Assembly (NCBI RefSeq): GCF_015277855.1
Contig: NZ_CP063812.1
Span: forward strand, 1,054,001 to 1,118,000
Source of the DNA: Microbacterium cremeum
Lineage (GTDB): Bacteria; Actinomycetota; Actinomycetes; Actinomycetales; Microbacteriaceae
Length of the DNA stretch: 64,000 bases
Direction of reading: 5' to 3'
Under the pieces are notes generated by a model. It did no database searches, had not been told where the DNA came from, and saw only the letters and a list, made by a program, of their open reading frames with translations. The translations under genes were made by a program, and so were the position numbers. This document shows positions 11,356 to 20,163 of the stretch, in pieces (the first letter of the stretch is position 1; each line of letters opens with the position of its first letter).

Positions 11356-12879
11356 GTGACCGACACGCACTCCGACGCCCTGCCCCACCCCGACGACAGC
11401 GCCCTCCCCGGAGGTACCGTCGATGTGCTGCTGATCGGCGGCGGGATCATGAGCGCGACCCTCGGCACCCTGCTGCAGGAAGTGCAGCCCGACCTGAAGA
11501 TCGCGGTCTTCGAACGTCTGAGCGATGTCGCGCTGGAGAGTTCGAACGCCTGGAACAACGCCGGCACCGGCCACGCGGCGCTGTGCGAGCTGAACTACAT
11601 GCCCGAGGGCAAGGACGGCTCGGTCGATCCCGCGAAGGCCGTTTCGATCAACGAGCAGTTCCAGCAGAGCCGCCAGCTGTGGTCGTCGCTCGTGGCGGAG
11701 GGCGTGCTCGACCAGCCGTCGACGTTCATCAACTCGACGCCGCACATGACGTTCGTGCGGGGCGAGAAGGATGTCGCGTACCTCAAGCGGCGCTACGAGG
11801 CTCTGAAGGACCAGCCGCTGTTCGCCGGCATCCAGTACAGCGAGGACTCGCGCGTCATCCACCAGTGGGCGCCGCTGCTCATGAAGAAGCGCCGCAAGGG
11901 CGAGCCGTTCGCGGCCACCCGTGTGCCGGCGGGCACCGACGTCGACTTCGGCGCGCTCACGCGCCAGCTGTTCGCGCACCTGGCCGACAACGGTGCCGAT
12001 GTGCGCATCAACACCGAGGTCCGGCGGCTCAAGCGCCTCGCCGACGGCACGTGGCGCGTGAAGTACCGGCGCACGGTCGGCCGCACGCCGGGTGAGATCC
12101 GCGCGAAGTTCGTGTTCGTCGGGGCCGGCGGCTGGGCGCTCAAGCTGCTGCAGCGCTCGGGCATCCCCGAGATCAAGGGCTACGGCGTCTTCCCGATCGG
12201 CGGGCAGTTCCTCAAGACCACGAACCCGGCGATCGTCGCGCAGCACAAGGCGAAGGTGTACTCGCAGGCGTCGGTCGGCGCGCCGCCGATGTCGGTGCCC
12301 CACCTCGACACGCGTGTGGTCGACGGCGAGGCCTCCCTGCTGTTCGGTCCGTTCGCGACGTTCAGCCCCAAGTTCCTCAAGACCGGCTCGTGGTTCGACA
12401 TCGTCGGTCAGGTGCGCCCCGGCAACCTCGGCCCGATGCTGAAGGTCGCGTGGGACAACCCGAGCCTCATCACCTACCTCGTCGGCGAGCTGCTGAAGAA
12501 CCACCGGAAGAAGGTCGACAGCCTCCGCGTCTTCGTGCCGACCGCGAAGGACGAGGACTGGGAGATCATCCAGGCCGGCCAGCGGGCGCAGGTGATGAAG
12601 AAGGACCCCGAGAAGGGCGGCATCCTGCAGTTCGGCACGGAGGTCGTCACCGGCGCCGACGGCACGATCGCGGGCCTGCTGGGCGCCTCGCCCGGCGCCT
12701 CGACCGCGGCGTCCATCATGCTAGGCCTGATGAAGACGTGCTTCCCGGATCGCATCAAGGAGTGGGAGCCGCGACTGCGCGAGCTGATCCCGAGCTACGG
12801 CGAGTCGTTGAACGGTCGGCCGAAGGTCGCCGAGCGGGCCGTCACCGAGACCGCGAAGACGCTCGCACTCACCGCCTGA
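11356..12879 (+). CDS. mqo: Malate:quinone oxidoreductase
   Basis: 507 residues. This FAD-dependent peripheral membrane enzyme oxidises malate to oxaloacetate and reduces membrane quinone. The FAD-binding segment DVLLIGGGIMSATLGTLL is near residues 24-42, followed by SSNAWNNAGTGHAALCELNY, a highly conserved Mqo signature (written here in two parts: SSNAWNNAGTGHA and LCELNY). The C-terminal GASPGASTAASIM is typical. The length matches the family. It stands alone between asd and a repair glycosylase gene. Confidence 0.96.
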   Translation: MTDTHSDALPHPDDSALPGGTVDVLLIGGGIMSATLGTLLQEVQPDLKIAVFERLSDVALESSNAWNNAGTGHAALCELNYMPEGKDGSVDPAKAVSINEQFQQSRQLWSSLVAEGVLDQPSTFINSTPHMTFVRGEKDVAYLKRRYEALKDQPLFAGIQYSEDSRVIHQWAPLLMKKRRKGEPFAATRVPAGTDVDFGALTRQLFAHLADNGADVRINTEVRRLKRLADGTWRVKYRRTVGRTPGEIRAKFVFVGAGGWALKLLQRSGIPEIKGYGVFPIGGQFLKTTNPAIVAQHKAKVYSQASVGAPPMSVPHLDTRVVDGEASLLFGPFATFSPKFLKTGSWFDIVGQVRPGNLGPMLKVAWDNPSLITYLVGELLKNHRKKVDSLRVFVPTAKDEDWEIIQAGQRAQVMKKDPEKGGILQFGTEVVTGADGTIAGLLGASPGASTAASIMLGLMKTCFPDRIKEWEPRLRELIPSYGESLNGRPKVAERAVTETAKTLALTA

Positions 12880-12899
12880 CCGCCGCAATCTGAGACTCC

Positions 12900-13337
12900 A
12901 TGAGGCTGTGGTCGCTCGATCCGTCGATCCTCGACAGGATGGCGCTCGTCGCCTGCTGGCGCGAGGGACTGCTGGCCCAGCGCGTGCTCACCGGCGCGAC
13001 GCGCGGCTATACGCGCCACCCGCAGCTCGAGCGCTTCCGCGCGACCCCTGATCCGCTCGACGCGATCGGGCACTACCTGGCCTCGGTGCGAGCTGCGGCA
13101 ACCGCGCGAGGCTACGTCTTCGACAGCACGCGGGTGCTGAGACCGGATGCCGCAAGCCCCGGCATCCTCGTCACGTCGGGCCAGCTCGCATTCGAGCTGG
13201 AGCACCTGCGACGCAAAGTGGTGGTCCGCGGTCCGGCATGGCTCCCGAGGCTGCCCCTCGTCGCCGCAGCCTCGCCGACCCTCGTCGAGGTGCCCGGAGA
13301 CATCGAGCCGTGGGAACGGGGCGTGCCCGACCCCTAG
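12900..13337 (+). CDS. Pyrimidine dimer DNA glycosylase (T4 endonuclease V-type family)
   Basis: 145 residues beginning MRLWSLDPSILDRMALVACW, with REGLLAQRVLTGATRGYTRH and HPQLERFR. This matches the family related to T4 endonuclease V (Pyr_excise), which uses the N-terminal amine after methionine removal as catalytic nucleophile. In this protein the second residue would be Arg, as in bacterial relatives, whereas T4 DenV has Thr, so glycosylase activity is by family only. The start ATG at 12900 directly gives the conserved N-terminus. Its stop TAG forms part of the -10 box of the next gene. Confidence 0.75.
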   Translation: MRLWSLDPSILDRMALVACWREGLLAQRVLTGATRGYTRHPQLERFRATPDPLDAIGHYLASVRAAATARGYVFDSTRVLRPDAASPGILVTSGQLAFELEHLRRKVVVRGPAWLPRLPLVAAASPTLVEVPGDIEPWERGVPDP

Positions 13338-13346
13338 GGTGGGGGC
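13335..13346 (+). promoter_or_regulatory. -10 box of the DUF2207 gene, overlapping the upstream stop codon
   Basis: TAGGGT at 13335-13340 ends 6 nt before ATG 13347. Its first three bases are the TAG stop of the preceding gene. Confidence 0.55.
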
Positions 13347-15374
13347 ATGGGGCGACGATCGACCTGGCGCGCGTGGACGATCGGCGGCGTCCTGGCGGCG
13401 ATCCTGCTGACGGCGGGGGCGCTGGCCCTCACCCGTCCGCACGGCGAGCCCGCCGCGTTCGCCGCCCGCGGCGGGGCCTCGGACGCGACAGCCGAGCTGC
13501 GGCTCGGGGCCGCGGCATCCGTCGACGACTTCACGTTCGACTCGTTCGATGCCGACTACTGGCTCGTGCGCGGCGCCGGCGGGGAGAGCCGCCTCCTCAC
13601 CGCCGAGACGATCGTCGCGCGGTTCCCCGAGTTCGACCAGAATCGCGGGATCGTGCGCGCGCTTCCGCTCGTCGACTCGGGCATCGCGCTCGGGACGAAC
13701 GTGCTGAACGTGACGGGCGCCGGCGGTGCGCCCATTCCGTGGTGGACCGAGACCGACGGTGACTGGGTCTACATCCTCACCGGCGACGACTCGTTCGTCC
13801 ACGGTGCGCAGACGTACGTGCTCACGTACGAGATGCGCGACGTCGTCCTCCGCTACGAAGACTCCGACGCCGACGAGTTCTATTGGGACACCGTGGGGAC
13901 CGACCACGCGCAGCCGTTCGGTGCCGTCGACATCGACGTGCACGTGTCGACGGATGCTGCGGCCGGCCTCCTGCCGGGGCGCGCGTTCTGCTACCGCGGG
14001 TCGCAGGGTTCGACGGACCAGTGCACGATCGAGCGGGCCGACGGATCCGAGCCGCTGCCGGCGGGCGCCGCCGCGTGGGCTGCCGGCGCGGGGTCGAGCG
14101 TCACGGGCGGCGTGACGTTCACCGCGGCCGCGGAGACGGTGGGGCCGTACGAGGACGTCACGGTGGCGATCGGGTTCGCGCAGGGCACGTTCGCGGCACC
14201 GAGCCGGCCCCCGCCGCCGCCGTACCCGTGGTGGCTGTGGATCCTTCCCGGGTTCGCGCTGCTGTCGGGCATCGGTGGGGTGGCGTTCGTCCTCGTCGTT
14301 CGCGCCGTCGCCCGGCGCAACCCCGACCGGTCGCCGGTCGCCGTGCAGTACTCGCCGCCCGACGACGAGTCGCTCACGCTGTCGGCGGGAGTCCTCGACG
14401 TGCCGGAGCGCGCGCTCGCAGCCCACGTCGTCGATCTCGCGGTGAAGGACGCCGTCGAGATCCGCGCGACGGGGGATCGGCGCGAAGAGGACGACTTCGA
14501 GGTCGTGCTGCGCGATCGGTCCGGTCTCGACGCCGACGAGCGGCGTGTCATCGAAGCGCTCTTCGGGCGCACGGCCGAGCCCGGTGCCGACGTCGACCTG
14601 GGCGCGTTCGCCCGCAAGCCGCCGTCCCGCGCGGTCACGTATGTGCGCCGTATCGACGACTTCACGGTGCAGCGCGGCTACCGCAGCCTGCTGCCCGGCT
14701 GGATCACGCGCGTTCGCAGCACCATCCAGATGGTGGGGATGCCGCTTGCGCTGCTGCTGATCTTCTTCGCCGACGGCGCCTTCGTCGTGCTCCAACCCCT
14801 CGGCGCGGCCGGCGACCTGCTGTACTTCGTCGCCGTCGGCAGCGCGTTCTTCGCCTTCTTCGGGCTGCCGTTCCTGTCACTGCCGAAGTCGGTGCTCACG
14901 CTCGCCGGAGGCCGGCATCGCAGCTACCTCGACGGCATCCGCGAGTACCTCCGCCTCGCCGAGGAGGATCGCCTCCGGGCCGCGCAGGCCCCGCGGACCG
15001 CCGATCTCGTGAGCTCGGGGCGGCGGCCGTACGGCGACGCGCCGAACACGCCGGGAGCCGAGGTCGTGAACCTGTACGAGCGACTCCTGCCCTATGCGGT
15101 GCTGTTCGGCATGGAGCGCGAGTGGGCGACCGTGATCCGCGCTGCCGCGGGCCCCGACACCTCACTCGCGCAGGCGGCGCTGTTCGACGTCGTCACGTCC
15201 CGTTCGCTCACCGACGCGTCGTCGTCGATCGGGCGACTCGCCGCGACACCGGTCTCACGCCCCGGGTCGAGCTCGAGCTCGTCGTCGAGTTCGAGCTGGT
15301 CGTCCTCGGGCGGCTCTTCGGGCGGCGGGTTCTCGGGCGGCGGGGGCGGAGGCGGCGGCTTCGGCGGCCGCTGA
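13347..15374 (+). CDS. DUF2207-type membrane protein
   Basis: 675 residues. An N-terminal helix (about residues 12-32) leads to a large extracytoplasmic beta-rich domain with repeated [17 protein letters not shown] strands. A second helix follows near residue 295 ([19 protein letters not shown]), then a cytoplasmic region, a pair of helices around 470-515, and a C-terminus of poly-Ser followed by poly-Gly ending GGFGGR. This layout is that of DUF2207 proteins (predicted membrane proteins of unknown function). The Gly-rich end is common in that family. No operon partner is evident. Confidence 0.8.
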   Translation: MGRRSTWRAWTIGGVLAAILLTAGALALTRPHGEPAAFAARGGASDATAELRLGAAASVDDFTFDSFDADYWLVRGAGGESRLLTAETIVARFPEFDQNRGIVRALPLVDSGIALGTNVLNVTGAGGAPIPWWTETDGDWVYILTGDDSFVHGAQTYVLTYEMRDVVLRYEDSDADEFYWDTVGTDHAQPFGAVDIDVHVSTDAAAGLLPGRAFCYRGSQGSTDQCTIERADGSEPLPAGAAAWAAGAGSSVTGGVTFTAAAETVGPYEDVTVAIGFAQGTFAAPSRPPPPPYPWWLWILPGFALLSGIGGVAFVLVVRAVARRNPDRSPVAVQYSPPDDESLTLSAGVLDVPERALAAHVVDLAVKDAVEIRATGDRREEDDFEVVLRDRSGLDADERRVIEALFGRTAEPGADVDLGAFARKPPSRAVTYVRRIDDFTVQRGYRSLLPGWITRVRSTIQMVGMPLALLLIFFADGAFVVLQPLGAAGDLLYFVAVGSAFFAFFGLPFLSLPKSVLTLAGGRHRSYLDGIREYLRLAEEDRLRAAQAPRTADLVSSGRRPYGDAPNTPGAEVVNLYERLLPYAVLFGMEREWATVIRAAAGPDTSLAQAALFDVVTSRSLTDASSSIGRLAATPVSRPGSSSSSSSSSSWSSSGGSSGGGFSGGGGGGGGFGGR

Positions 15375-15446
15375 ACCGGCGCTGAACCGGCGCTGAGCCG
15401 GCGCTGAGCCCGGCTGAACCCGCGCTGAACGAGCGCTGAACCCGGC
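15370..15446 (+). repeat. 11-bp tandem repeat over the DUF2207 stop codon and tdk upstream region
   Basis: Seven copies of GCTGAACCGGC-like units start at 15370, 15381, 15392, 15403, 15413, 15424 and 15435. Each carries TGA, and the 11-bp period puts stops in all three frames. The last copy ends 14 bp before the tdk -10 box. Confidence 0.85.
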
Positions 15447-15459
15447 ATCCGGGCTCGAC

Positions 15460-15471
15460 TACGCTCGGTTC
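15460..15471 (+). promoter_or_regulatory. -10 box and leaderless start of tdk
   Basis: TACGCT at 15460-15465 ends 6 nt before GTG 15472. Confidence 0.55.
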
Positions 15472-16119
15472 GTGGCCAAGCTCTACTTCCGTTACGGCGC
15501 GATGAACTCCGGCAAGTCGACCTCGCTGCTCCAGGCCGCCTACAACTACGAAGAGCGCGGTCAGCACGTGCTGCTGGCCAAGCCCGTGATCGACACGAAG
15601 GGCGCCGATCAGATCGACAGCCGCCTCGGCGTCAAGCGCACCGTCGACTTCCTCATCGGCCCGGACGACGACGTGCGCGCGCTGTTCGCCGCCCATCGCG
15701 AGCGGGTGAAGCGGGATGCCGCGGCCGCCCTCGTGCCCGAATCCGAGGAGCACGAGGTCGACGTCGCGTGCCTGCTCATCGACGAGGCGCAGTTCCTCAC
15801 CCGCCAGCAGGTCGACGACCTGCTGCGGATCGTCGTGCTCGACGGCGTGCCGGTGCTGGCGTACGGCATCCGCACCGACTTCCAGACGCATGCCTTCCCC
15901 GGCTCCGCCCGCCTGCTGGAGGTCTCGCACAGCCTGGAGGAGCTCAAGACCATCTGCCGCTGCGGTCGCAAGGCGCTCTTCAACGCGCGGCTCGTGGGAG
16001 GACGGTTCGTGTTCGACGGCGATCAGGTGGCGATCGACGAGCTCAGCGCGGACCGCGTCACGTACGAGTCGCTGTGCGCCGAGGACTACCTGCGTGCGTC
16101 GGGCGGGCGGCTGAGCTGA
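15472..16119 (+). CDS. tdk: Thymidine kinase (type II)
   Basis: 215 residues. It phosphorylates thymidine with ATP in nucleoside salvage. The P-loop GAMNSGKS covers residues 9-16, the DEAQF motif has Asp104/Glu105, and a zinc-binding ICRCGRKA segment lies near 160. In the C-terminal half only part of the usual four-cysteine zinc site is obvious (CRC and a later Cys in YESLCAEDY). The family length is about 200, so the protein is complete. Confidence 0.93.
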   Translation: MAKLYFRYGAMNSGKSTSLLQAAYNYEERGQHVLLAKPVIDTKGADQIDSRLGVKRTVDFLIGPDDDVRALFAAHRERVKRDAAAALVPESEEHEVDVACLLIDEAQFLTRQQVDDLLRIVVLDGVPVLAYGIRTDFQTHAFPGSARLLEVSHSLEELKTICRCGRKALFNARLVGGRFVFDGDQVAIDELSADRVTYESLCAEDYLRASGGRLS

Positions 16120-16125
16120 CGCGGG

Positions 16126-16956
16126 TCACGCCGTCTCGGGCGCCTTCGAGCGTCGGCGGGGGAGCGGCACGAGCATCGAGGTGGTGCGCTGATACTCCGC
16201 GTACGCGGAGTACTTCGACGCCGTGATCGACTCGGTGAAGATCGTGGAGCCGATGAACAGCACGGTCAGCAGTGCGGCGCCGGCGATCGTCCAGTTCAGC
16301 CAGCTGCCGCCGTCGGCGACGAGCGCAACGGCCCCGATCGCGTAGAACGCCCACCACTGCGCCTGCTCGAAGAAGAAGTTGGGGTGGCGGCTGTAGGCGA
16401 ACAGACCGGTCGTGAGGAATCCCGGCTCGAGGGTGCCGCCGGCCGCCTTCTTGGCCTGGTGGAAGTCCCACTGCTGCTGGTCGGCGACGGTCTCGCCGAC
16501 CAGGAACGCGGCGAACAGCACCGCGAACGCGGCATCCCAGCCGTTGAAGGGCACCGGATGCTGCCACGCGATGTAGGCGGGAAGCGAGATGAGTACGAGC
16601 AGCGCGTTCTGGAACAGCACGATGAACAGGAGGTTGAACACCTGGAACTGCCAGCGCTTCATGCGCGCACGGAGGATCGCCCAGCGGTAGTCCTCCATGC
16701 CGGTGTAGCCGCCCTTGCGCGCGAAGTTGAAGGTCAGGCGCGCACCCCACGCGGTGACCAGCAGCGCCATCACCACGAGCCGCGTCGCGTCGGCGCCCTC
16801 GATCAGCGCGGCTACGGCGAAGATCCAGACGTAGGCCACCGGGACGATCGACCAGAGCCGGTCGACCCAGGACGTCTCGTTCGTGATGAGGGAGGTGATC
16901 CAGCAGAAGGCGCTCGCGGCGCCCGCGACGAGGAGGACGAGGAGGAGGGGATCCAT
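16126..16956 (-). CDS. DUF1295 / steroid 5-alpha-reductase-like membrane protein
   Basis: 276 residues with about seven hydrophobic helices. The start ATG at 16956 directly precedes LLLVLLVAGAASAFCWIT and carries a good leaderless -10. The C-terminal GLFAYSRHPNFFFEQAQWW is the hallmark of DUF1295 and related isoprenylcysteine methyltransferase/steroid-reductase folds. The substrate is unknown. It converges on tdk (6-bp gap) and is transcribed away from lldR. Confidence 0.85.
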   Translation of the reverse strand: MDPLLLVLLVAGAASAFCWITSLITNETSWVDRLWSIVPVAYVWIFAVAALIEGADATRLVVMALLVTAWGARLTFNFARKGGYTGMEDYRWAILRARMKRWQFQVFNLLFIVLFQNALLVLISLPAYIAWQHPVPFNGWDAAFAVLFAAFLVGETVADQQQWDFHQAKKAAGGTLEPGFLTTGLFAYSRHPNFFFEQAQWWAFYAIGAVALVADGGSWLNWTIAGAALLTVLFIGSTIFTESITASKYSAYAEYQRTTSMLVPLPRRRSKAPETA

Positions 16957-16968
16957 GTCGTCAGAGTA
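16957..16968 (-). promoter_or_regulatory. -10 box and leaderless start of the DUF1295 gene
   Basis: On the minus strand TACTCT (16968-16963) ends 6 nt before the ATG at 16956. Confidence 0.55.
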
Positions 16969-17014
16969 GCGCCCGCGGGGCACCCCGTCGGATGACGCCG
17001 CCGACGTCATGTGC

Positions 17015-17055
17015 TTGAGTGTGGTCCGACCACAGGCTATTGTGGTCCGACCACA
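17015..17055 (+). promoter_or_regulatory. lldR promoter with two tandem operators
   Basis: Two identical near-palindromes TGTGGTCCGACCACA lie at 17020-17034 and 17041-17055, 21 bp apart. A candidate promoter reads TTGAGT (17015-17020), 17 bp, TATTGT (17038-17043). Operator 1 fills the spacer and operator 2 covers the -10. The TGGTC..GACCA form is the class bound by FCD-type GntR regulators such as LldR/FadR, so repression by the neighbouring regulator is the likely mechanism. Confidence 0.75.
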
Positions 17056-17072
17056 ACACGACGAGGAGACCT

Positions 17073-17813
17073 GTGGCATCCACACCGACGACGACGCCGG
17101 TCGCGGCCCCCGCCGCACGTGCGTGGCGGGTCGTGCTCGAGCGGATCGAGACCGATCTGCTCGACGGCACGCTGCAGCCCGGTGACCGGCTTCCGCCCGA
17201 GCGGGAGCTCGCGGCGACCCTCGGCGTCGGCCGGTCGAGCGTGCGCGAGGCGCTGCGCGTGCTCGAGGTGATGGGACTGATCCGCACCGGAACGGGCTCG
17301 GGCCCGACCTCGGGCGCGATCATCATCGCGACGCCGCGAGGAGGCATGTCGGCGCTGCTGCGACTGCAGGTCGCGGCTCAGGGCTTTCCGCTCGACGACG
17401 TCGTGTCGACGCGTCTCGTCCTCGAGTCCGCCGTCGTGCACGCCCTCGCGACCGACCCGGCGAGGTCGACGGATGCCGCGCACGCCGTCGTCGACGCGAT
17501 GGACGCCGACGACCTCACGCCGAGCGAGTTCCTCGCCCTCGACGCCCAGCTGCACCTCGCTCTCGCCGAGGCGTCGGGCAACGTCGTCATCGCCGCGATG
17601 ATGGCGGGTCTGCGCACGGCGATCGAGTCCTATGTGCAGCAGGGCGCGGCACGGATCCGGGACTGGGAGGCCGCGGCCGCGCGCCTGCGCCGCGAGCACC
17701 ACGCCATCCTCGATGCGGTCGACGCCGGCGATGCCGGTCTTGCGCGCGAACTCGTCCACGACCACATCACCGGCTACTACGCCCAGGCGGGCCTCGCCCG
17801 CCCCGCCGACTGA
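17073..17813 (+). CDS. lldR: FadR/LldR-type GntR transcriptional regulator
   Basis: 246 residues. An N-terminal winged helix (LPPERELAATLGVGRSSVRE, then ALRVLEVMGLI) is followed by an all-helical FCD ligand-binding domain from about residue 95. The GTG at 17073 is preceded by GAGGAG at a normal distance, and starting further upstream would translate the operators. The tandem operators and the lactate dehydrogenase gene 18 bp downstream support a lactate-responsive repressor. The name is from context, not from a demonstrated effector. Confidence 0.85.
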   Translation: MASTPTTTPVAAPAARAWRVVLERIETDLLDGTLQPGDRLPPERELAATLGVGRSSVREALRVLEVMGLIRTGTGSGPTSGAIIIATPRGGMSALLRLQVAAQGFPLDDVVSTRLVLESAVVHALATDPARSTDAAHAVVDAMDADDLTPSEFLALDAQLHLALAEASGNVVIAAMMAGLRTAIESYVQQGAARIRDWEAAAARLRREHHAILDAVDAGDAGLARELVHDHITGYYAQAGLARPAD

Positions 17814-17831
17814 ACACCGAGAGGGACCCCC

Positions 17832-19172
17832 ATGGTCACCCGTCAGCTGCCCAAGCCGTCCGAGCTGCTCGAGCTCATGCAGTTCCGCAAGCCCCAGCTC
17901 AACGCGAAGAAGCGCCGGCTCGAGGCGGCGCTCACGATCTACGACCTGCGCGCGATCGCGAAGCGACGCACGCCCAAGGCGGCGTTCGACTACACCGACG
18001 GCGCCGCCGAGGGCGAGCTGTCGCTCGCTCGCGCCCGCCAGGCCTTCGAGGATGTCGAGTTCCACCCCAGCATCCTGCGCCCCGCCGAGAGCGTCGACAT
18101 GTCGACCGAGATCCTGGGCGGGCCGAGCTCGATGCCCTTCGGCATCGCGCCCACCGGTTTCACGCGCCTCATGCAGACCGAGGGGGAGAGCGCGGGCGCG
18201 GCCGCGGCCGGTGCCGCCGGCATCCCGTTCACGCTCTCGACGCTCGGCACGACGTCGATCGAGGATGTCAAGAAGGCCAACCCTCACGGGCGCAACTGGT
18301 TCCAGCTGTACGTCATGCGCGACCGCGAGATCTCGTACGGCCTGGCTCGTCGTGCCGCCGCGGCGGGCTTCGACACGCTGCAGTTCACCGTCGACACCCC
18401 GGTCGCCGGTGCCCGTCTGCGCGACAAGCGCAACGGCTTCTCGATCCCGCCGCAGCTGACGCTCGGCACCATCATCAACGCGATCCCGCGCCCGTGGTGG
18501 TGGTACGACTTCCTGACGACGCCGAAGCTCGAGTTCGCATCGCTGTCGACCACGGGCGGCACGGTCGGTGAGCTGCTCAACGCCGCGATGGACCCGACGA
18601 TCAGCTACGACGACCTCGCGATCATCCGCGACATCTGGCCGGGCAAGATCGTCGTCAAGGGCGTCCAGAACGTCGAGGACTCGAAGCGGCTCATCGACGC
18701 CGGCGTGGACGGGATCATCCTGTCGAACCACGGCGGGCGTCAGCTCGACCGCGCCCCGATCCCGTTCCGTCTTCTCCCCGAGGTGGTGCGCGAGGTCGGC
18801 AAGGACGCGACCGTCATGATCGACACCGGCATCATGAACGGCGCCGACATCGTCGCCTCGATCGCCCTCGGCGCGAAGTTCACACTCATCGGCCGTGCCT
18901 ACCTCTACGGCCTCATGGCCGGCGGGCGCGAGGGCGTCGACCGCACGATCGCGATCCTGCGCAGCGAGATCGAGCGCACCATGCAGCTCCTGGGCGTCTC
19001 GACGATCGCCGAGCTCGAGCCGAAGCACGTGACCCAGCTGACGCGCCTCCTGCCCCTGGCGGGAGCCCCGGCCGATGCGACCGGCGGGGGAGCGCCCCGC
19101 GTGCGCGTGGCCTCGGGTGCGACGGCTCGTGCGCCGAAGGCGTCGCGGGCCCAGACTCCGGCGAAGGGCTGA
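17832..19172 (+). CDS. lldD: FMN-dependent L-lactate dehydrogenase
   Basis: 446 residues of the alpha-hydroxyacid dehydrogenase family, oxidising L-lactate to pyruvate with electrons to the quinone pool. Family marks are the [13 protein letters not shown] start of the barrel, the substrate-binding [11 protein letters not shown], and the active-site SNHGGRQLD with base His300. It is longer than most family members because of an Ala-rich, basic tail (about 45 residues) of unknown role. RBS GAGAGGGA lies upstream of the ATG. It forms a unit with lldR. Confidence 0.93.
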   Translation: MVTRQLPKPSELLELMQFRKPQLNAKKRRLEAALTIYDLRAIAKRRTPKAAFDYTDGAAEGELSLARARQAFEDVEFHPSILRPAESVDMSTEILGGPSSMPFGIAPTGFTRLMQTEGESAGAAAAGAAGIPFTLSTLGTTSIEDVKKANPHGRNWFQLYVMRDREISYGLARRAAAAGFDTLQFTVDTPVAGARLRDKRNGFSIPPQLTLGTIINAIPRPWWWYDFLTTPKLEFASLSTTGGTVGELLNAAMDPTISYDDLAIIRDIWPGKIVVKGVQNVEDSKRLIDAGVDGIILSNHGGRQLDRAPIPFRLLPEVVREVGKDATVMIDTGIMNGADIVASIALGAKFTLIGRAYLYGLMAGGREGVDRTIAILRSEIERTMQLLGVSTIAELEPKHVTQLTRLLPLAGAPADATGGGAPRVRVASGATARAPKASRAQTPAKG

Positions 19173-19174
19173 GT

Positions 19175-19236
19175 CGTTTCGTCTCGCTTCGCTCGCTCAA
19201 CGACCGGGGTGTTCGGTCGTTGAGCGAGACGAAACG
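19175..19236. repeat. Dispersed inverted repeat (CGTTTCGTCTCG family) between convergent genes
   Basis: The left arm CGTTTCGTCTCG...CGCTCAACGACCG is mirrored by CGGTCGTTGAGCG...AGACGAAACG, with 7 bp missing in the right arm. It sits between the convergent ends of lldD and the HAD gene, where it can act as a bidirectional terminator. Related copies are at 26742-26883 and 63121-63238. Confidence 0.85.
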
Positions 19237-19238
19237 TG

Positions 19239-20015
19239 TCAGACGCGGACGGAGAGCGTCGGGATGAGCTGCTCGAGGTAGTCGGCGGTGTCTTCCCAGC
19301 CCTCGACCGCGTGGCACGGAACGCCCATCGCGAGGACGGGGTAGTCGTTGCCGTCGGGGTCGAGGCGGTCACCGACGAAGAGCATGTCGTCGAGGGAGAT
19401 GCCGGTCTGCTCGGCGAGCTGGCCCATGCCGTACGCCTTGTCGATGCCGCGCTCGGTGATGTCGACCGAGGTCGAGCCGCCGGAGCGGACCTCGAGGTCG
19501 GGGAGGAGGGCGGCGACGGCGGCGCGCAGCGTGTTCTTCTTCTCGCCTGTCGGGTCCCAGGCGCTCTTGGCCGATACCGGCGCCTGCTGGCCGAGTGCGG
19601 AGAAGGTGATCTGCGAGCCGCGGTCCTCGAGGATGTCGCCCCACGTGTCGGATTCCCAGAGGCCGAGACGGCGGGCCTCGGTCTCGACGGCGCCGAGCGC
19701 ACGCGACTTCTGGTCGTCGGTGAGCGAGCGCTTGTAGACCGTGACGATCCCGTCGGGGGAGAGGCGGTAGTACTGCGTGCCGCAGGTGGGGAGCAGGTGG
19801 ATGCGCTCGAGGACGCCGGCAGAGGCATCCGGAAGCCGGTCCACGACCTGCGTGGCGAACTGGGCGAGCTGGCCGCCCGAGATGATGGCGACCTCGACGC
19901 GCTCAGCGAGCGCGACGAGCAGGTCCCCCATGCGCGGGTCGATCGGGCTCTTGGACGGCGCGAGCGTGTCGTCGAGGTCGAACGCGACGAGGCGGGGAGG
20001 AGTGCTGTCGGCCAT
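19239..20015 (-). CDS. HAD-IIB family phosphatase, phosphomannomutase-like
   Basis: 258 residues. The motif AFDLDDTLAPSKS supplies Asp13 and Asp15. A cap domain follows, and motif IV is FVGDRLDPDGNDY. The GGSTSVDITERGIDKAYGM segment resembles the cap/product region of eukaryotic-type phosphomannomutases and sucrose-phosphatase-like HADs, so a sugar-phosphate substrate is plausible but not proven. It lies downstream of tRNA-Pro, separated by a strong hairpin. Its end is met by the dispersed repeat. Confidence 0.82.
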   Translation of the reverse strand: MADSTPPRLVAFDLDDTLAPSKSPIDPRMGDLLVALAERVEVAIISGGQLAQFATQVVDRLPDASAGVLERIHLLPTCGTQYYRLSPDGIVTVYKRSLTDDQKSRALGAVETEARRLGLWESDTWGDILEDRGSQITFSALGQQAPVSAKSAWDPTGEKKNTLRAAVAALLPDLEVRSGGSTSVDITERGIDKAYGMGQLAEQTGISLDDMLFVGDRLDPDGNDYPVLAMGVPCHAVEGWEDTADYLEQLIPTLSVRV

Positions 20016-20030
20016 ACGTGTGATTCCTTC

Positions 20031-20067
20031 CGAAAACGAGGGGCCCCGCCTTGCGGCGGGGCCCCTC
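20031..20067 (-). terminator. Rho-independent terminator behind tRNA-Pro
   Basis: A perfect 13-bp stem (GAGGGGCCCCGCC with its complement) closes a 4-nt TTGC loop at 20038-20067. On the minus strand it is followed by CGTTTTCGG, giving the U-tract. It separates tRNA-Pro from the HAD gene. Confidence 0.85.
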
Positions 20068-20069
20068 TG

Positions 20070-20146
<77 letters not shown>

Positions 20147-20163
20147 TTGACAACCCCACGAGT

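Noticed and set aside
17019..17072. Extended N-terminus of LldR
   Set aside because: It would be encoded by the operators and promoter; the GTG at 17073 has a good ribosome binding site.
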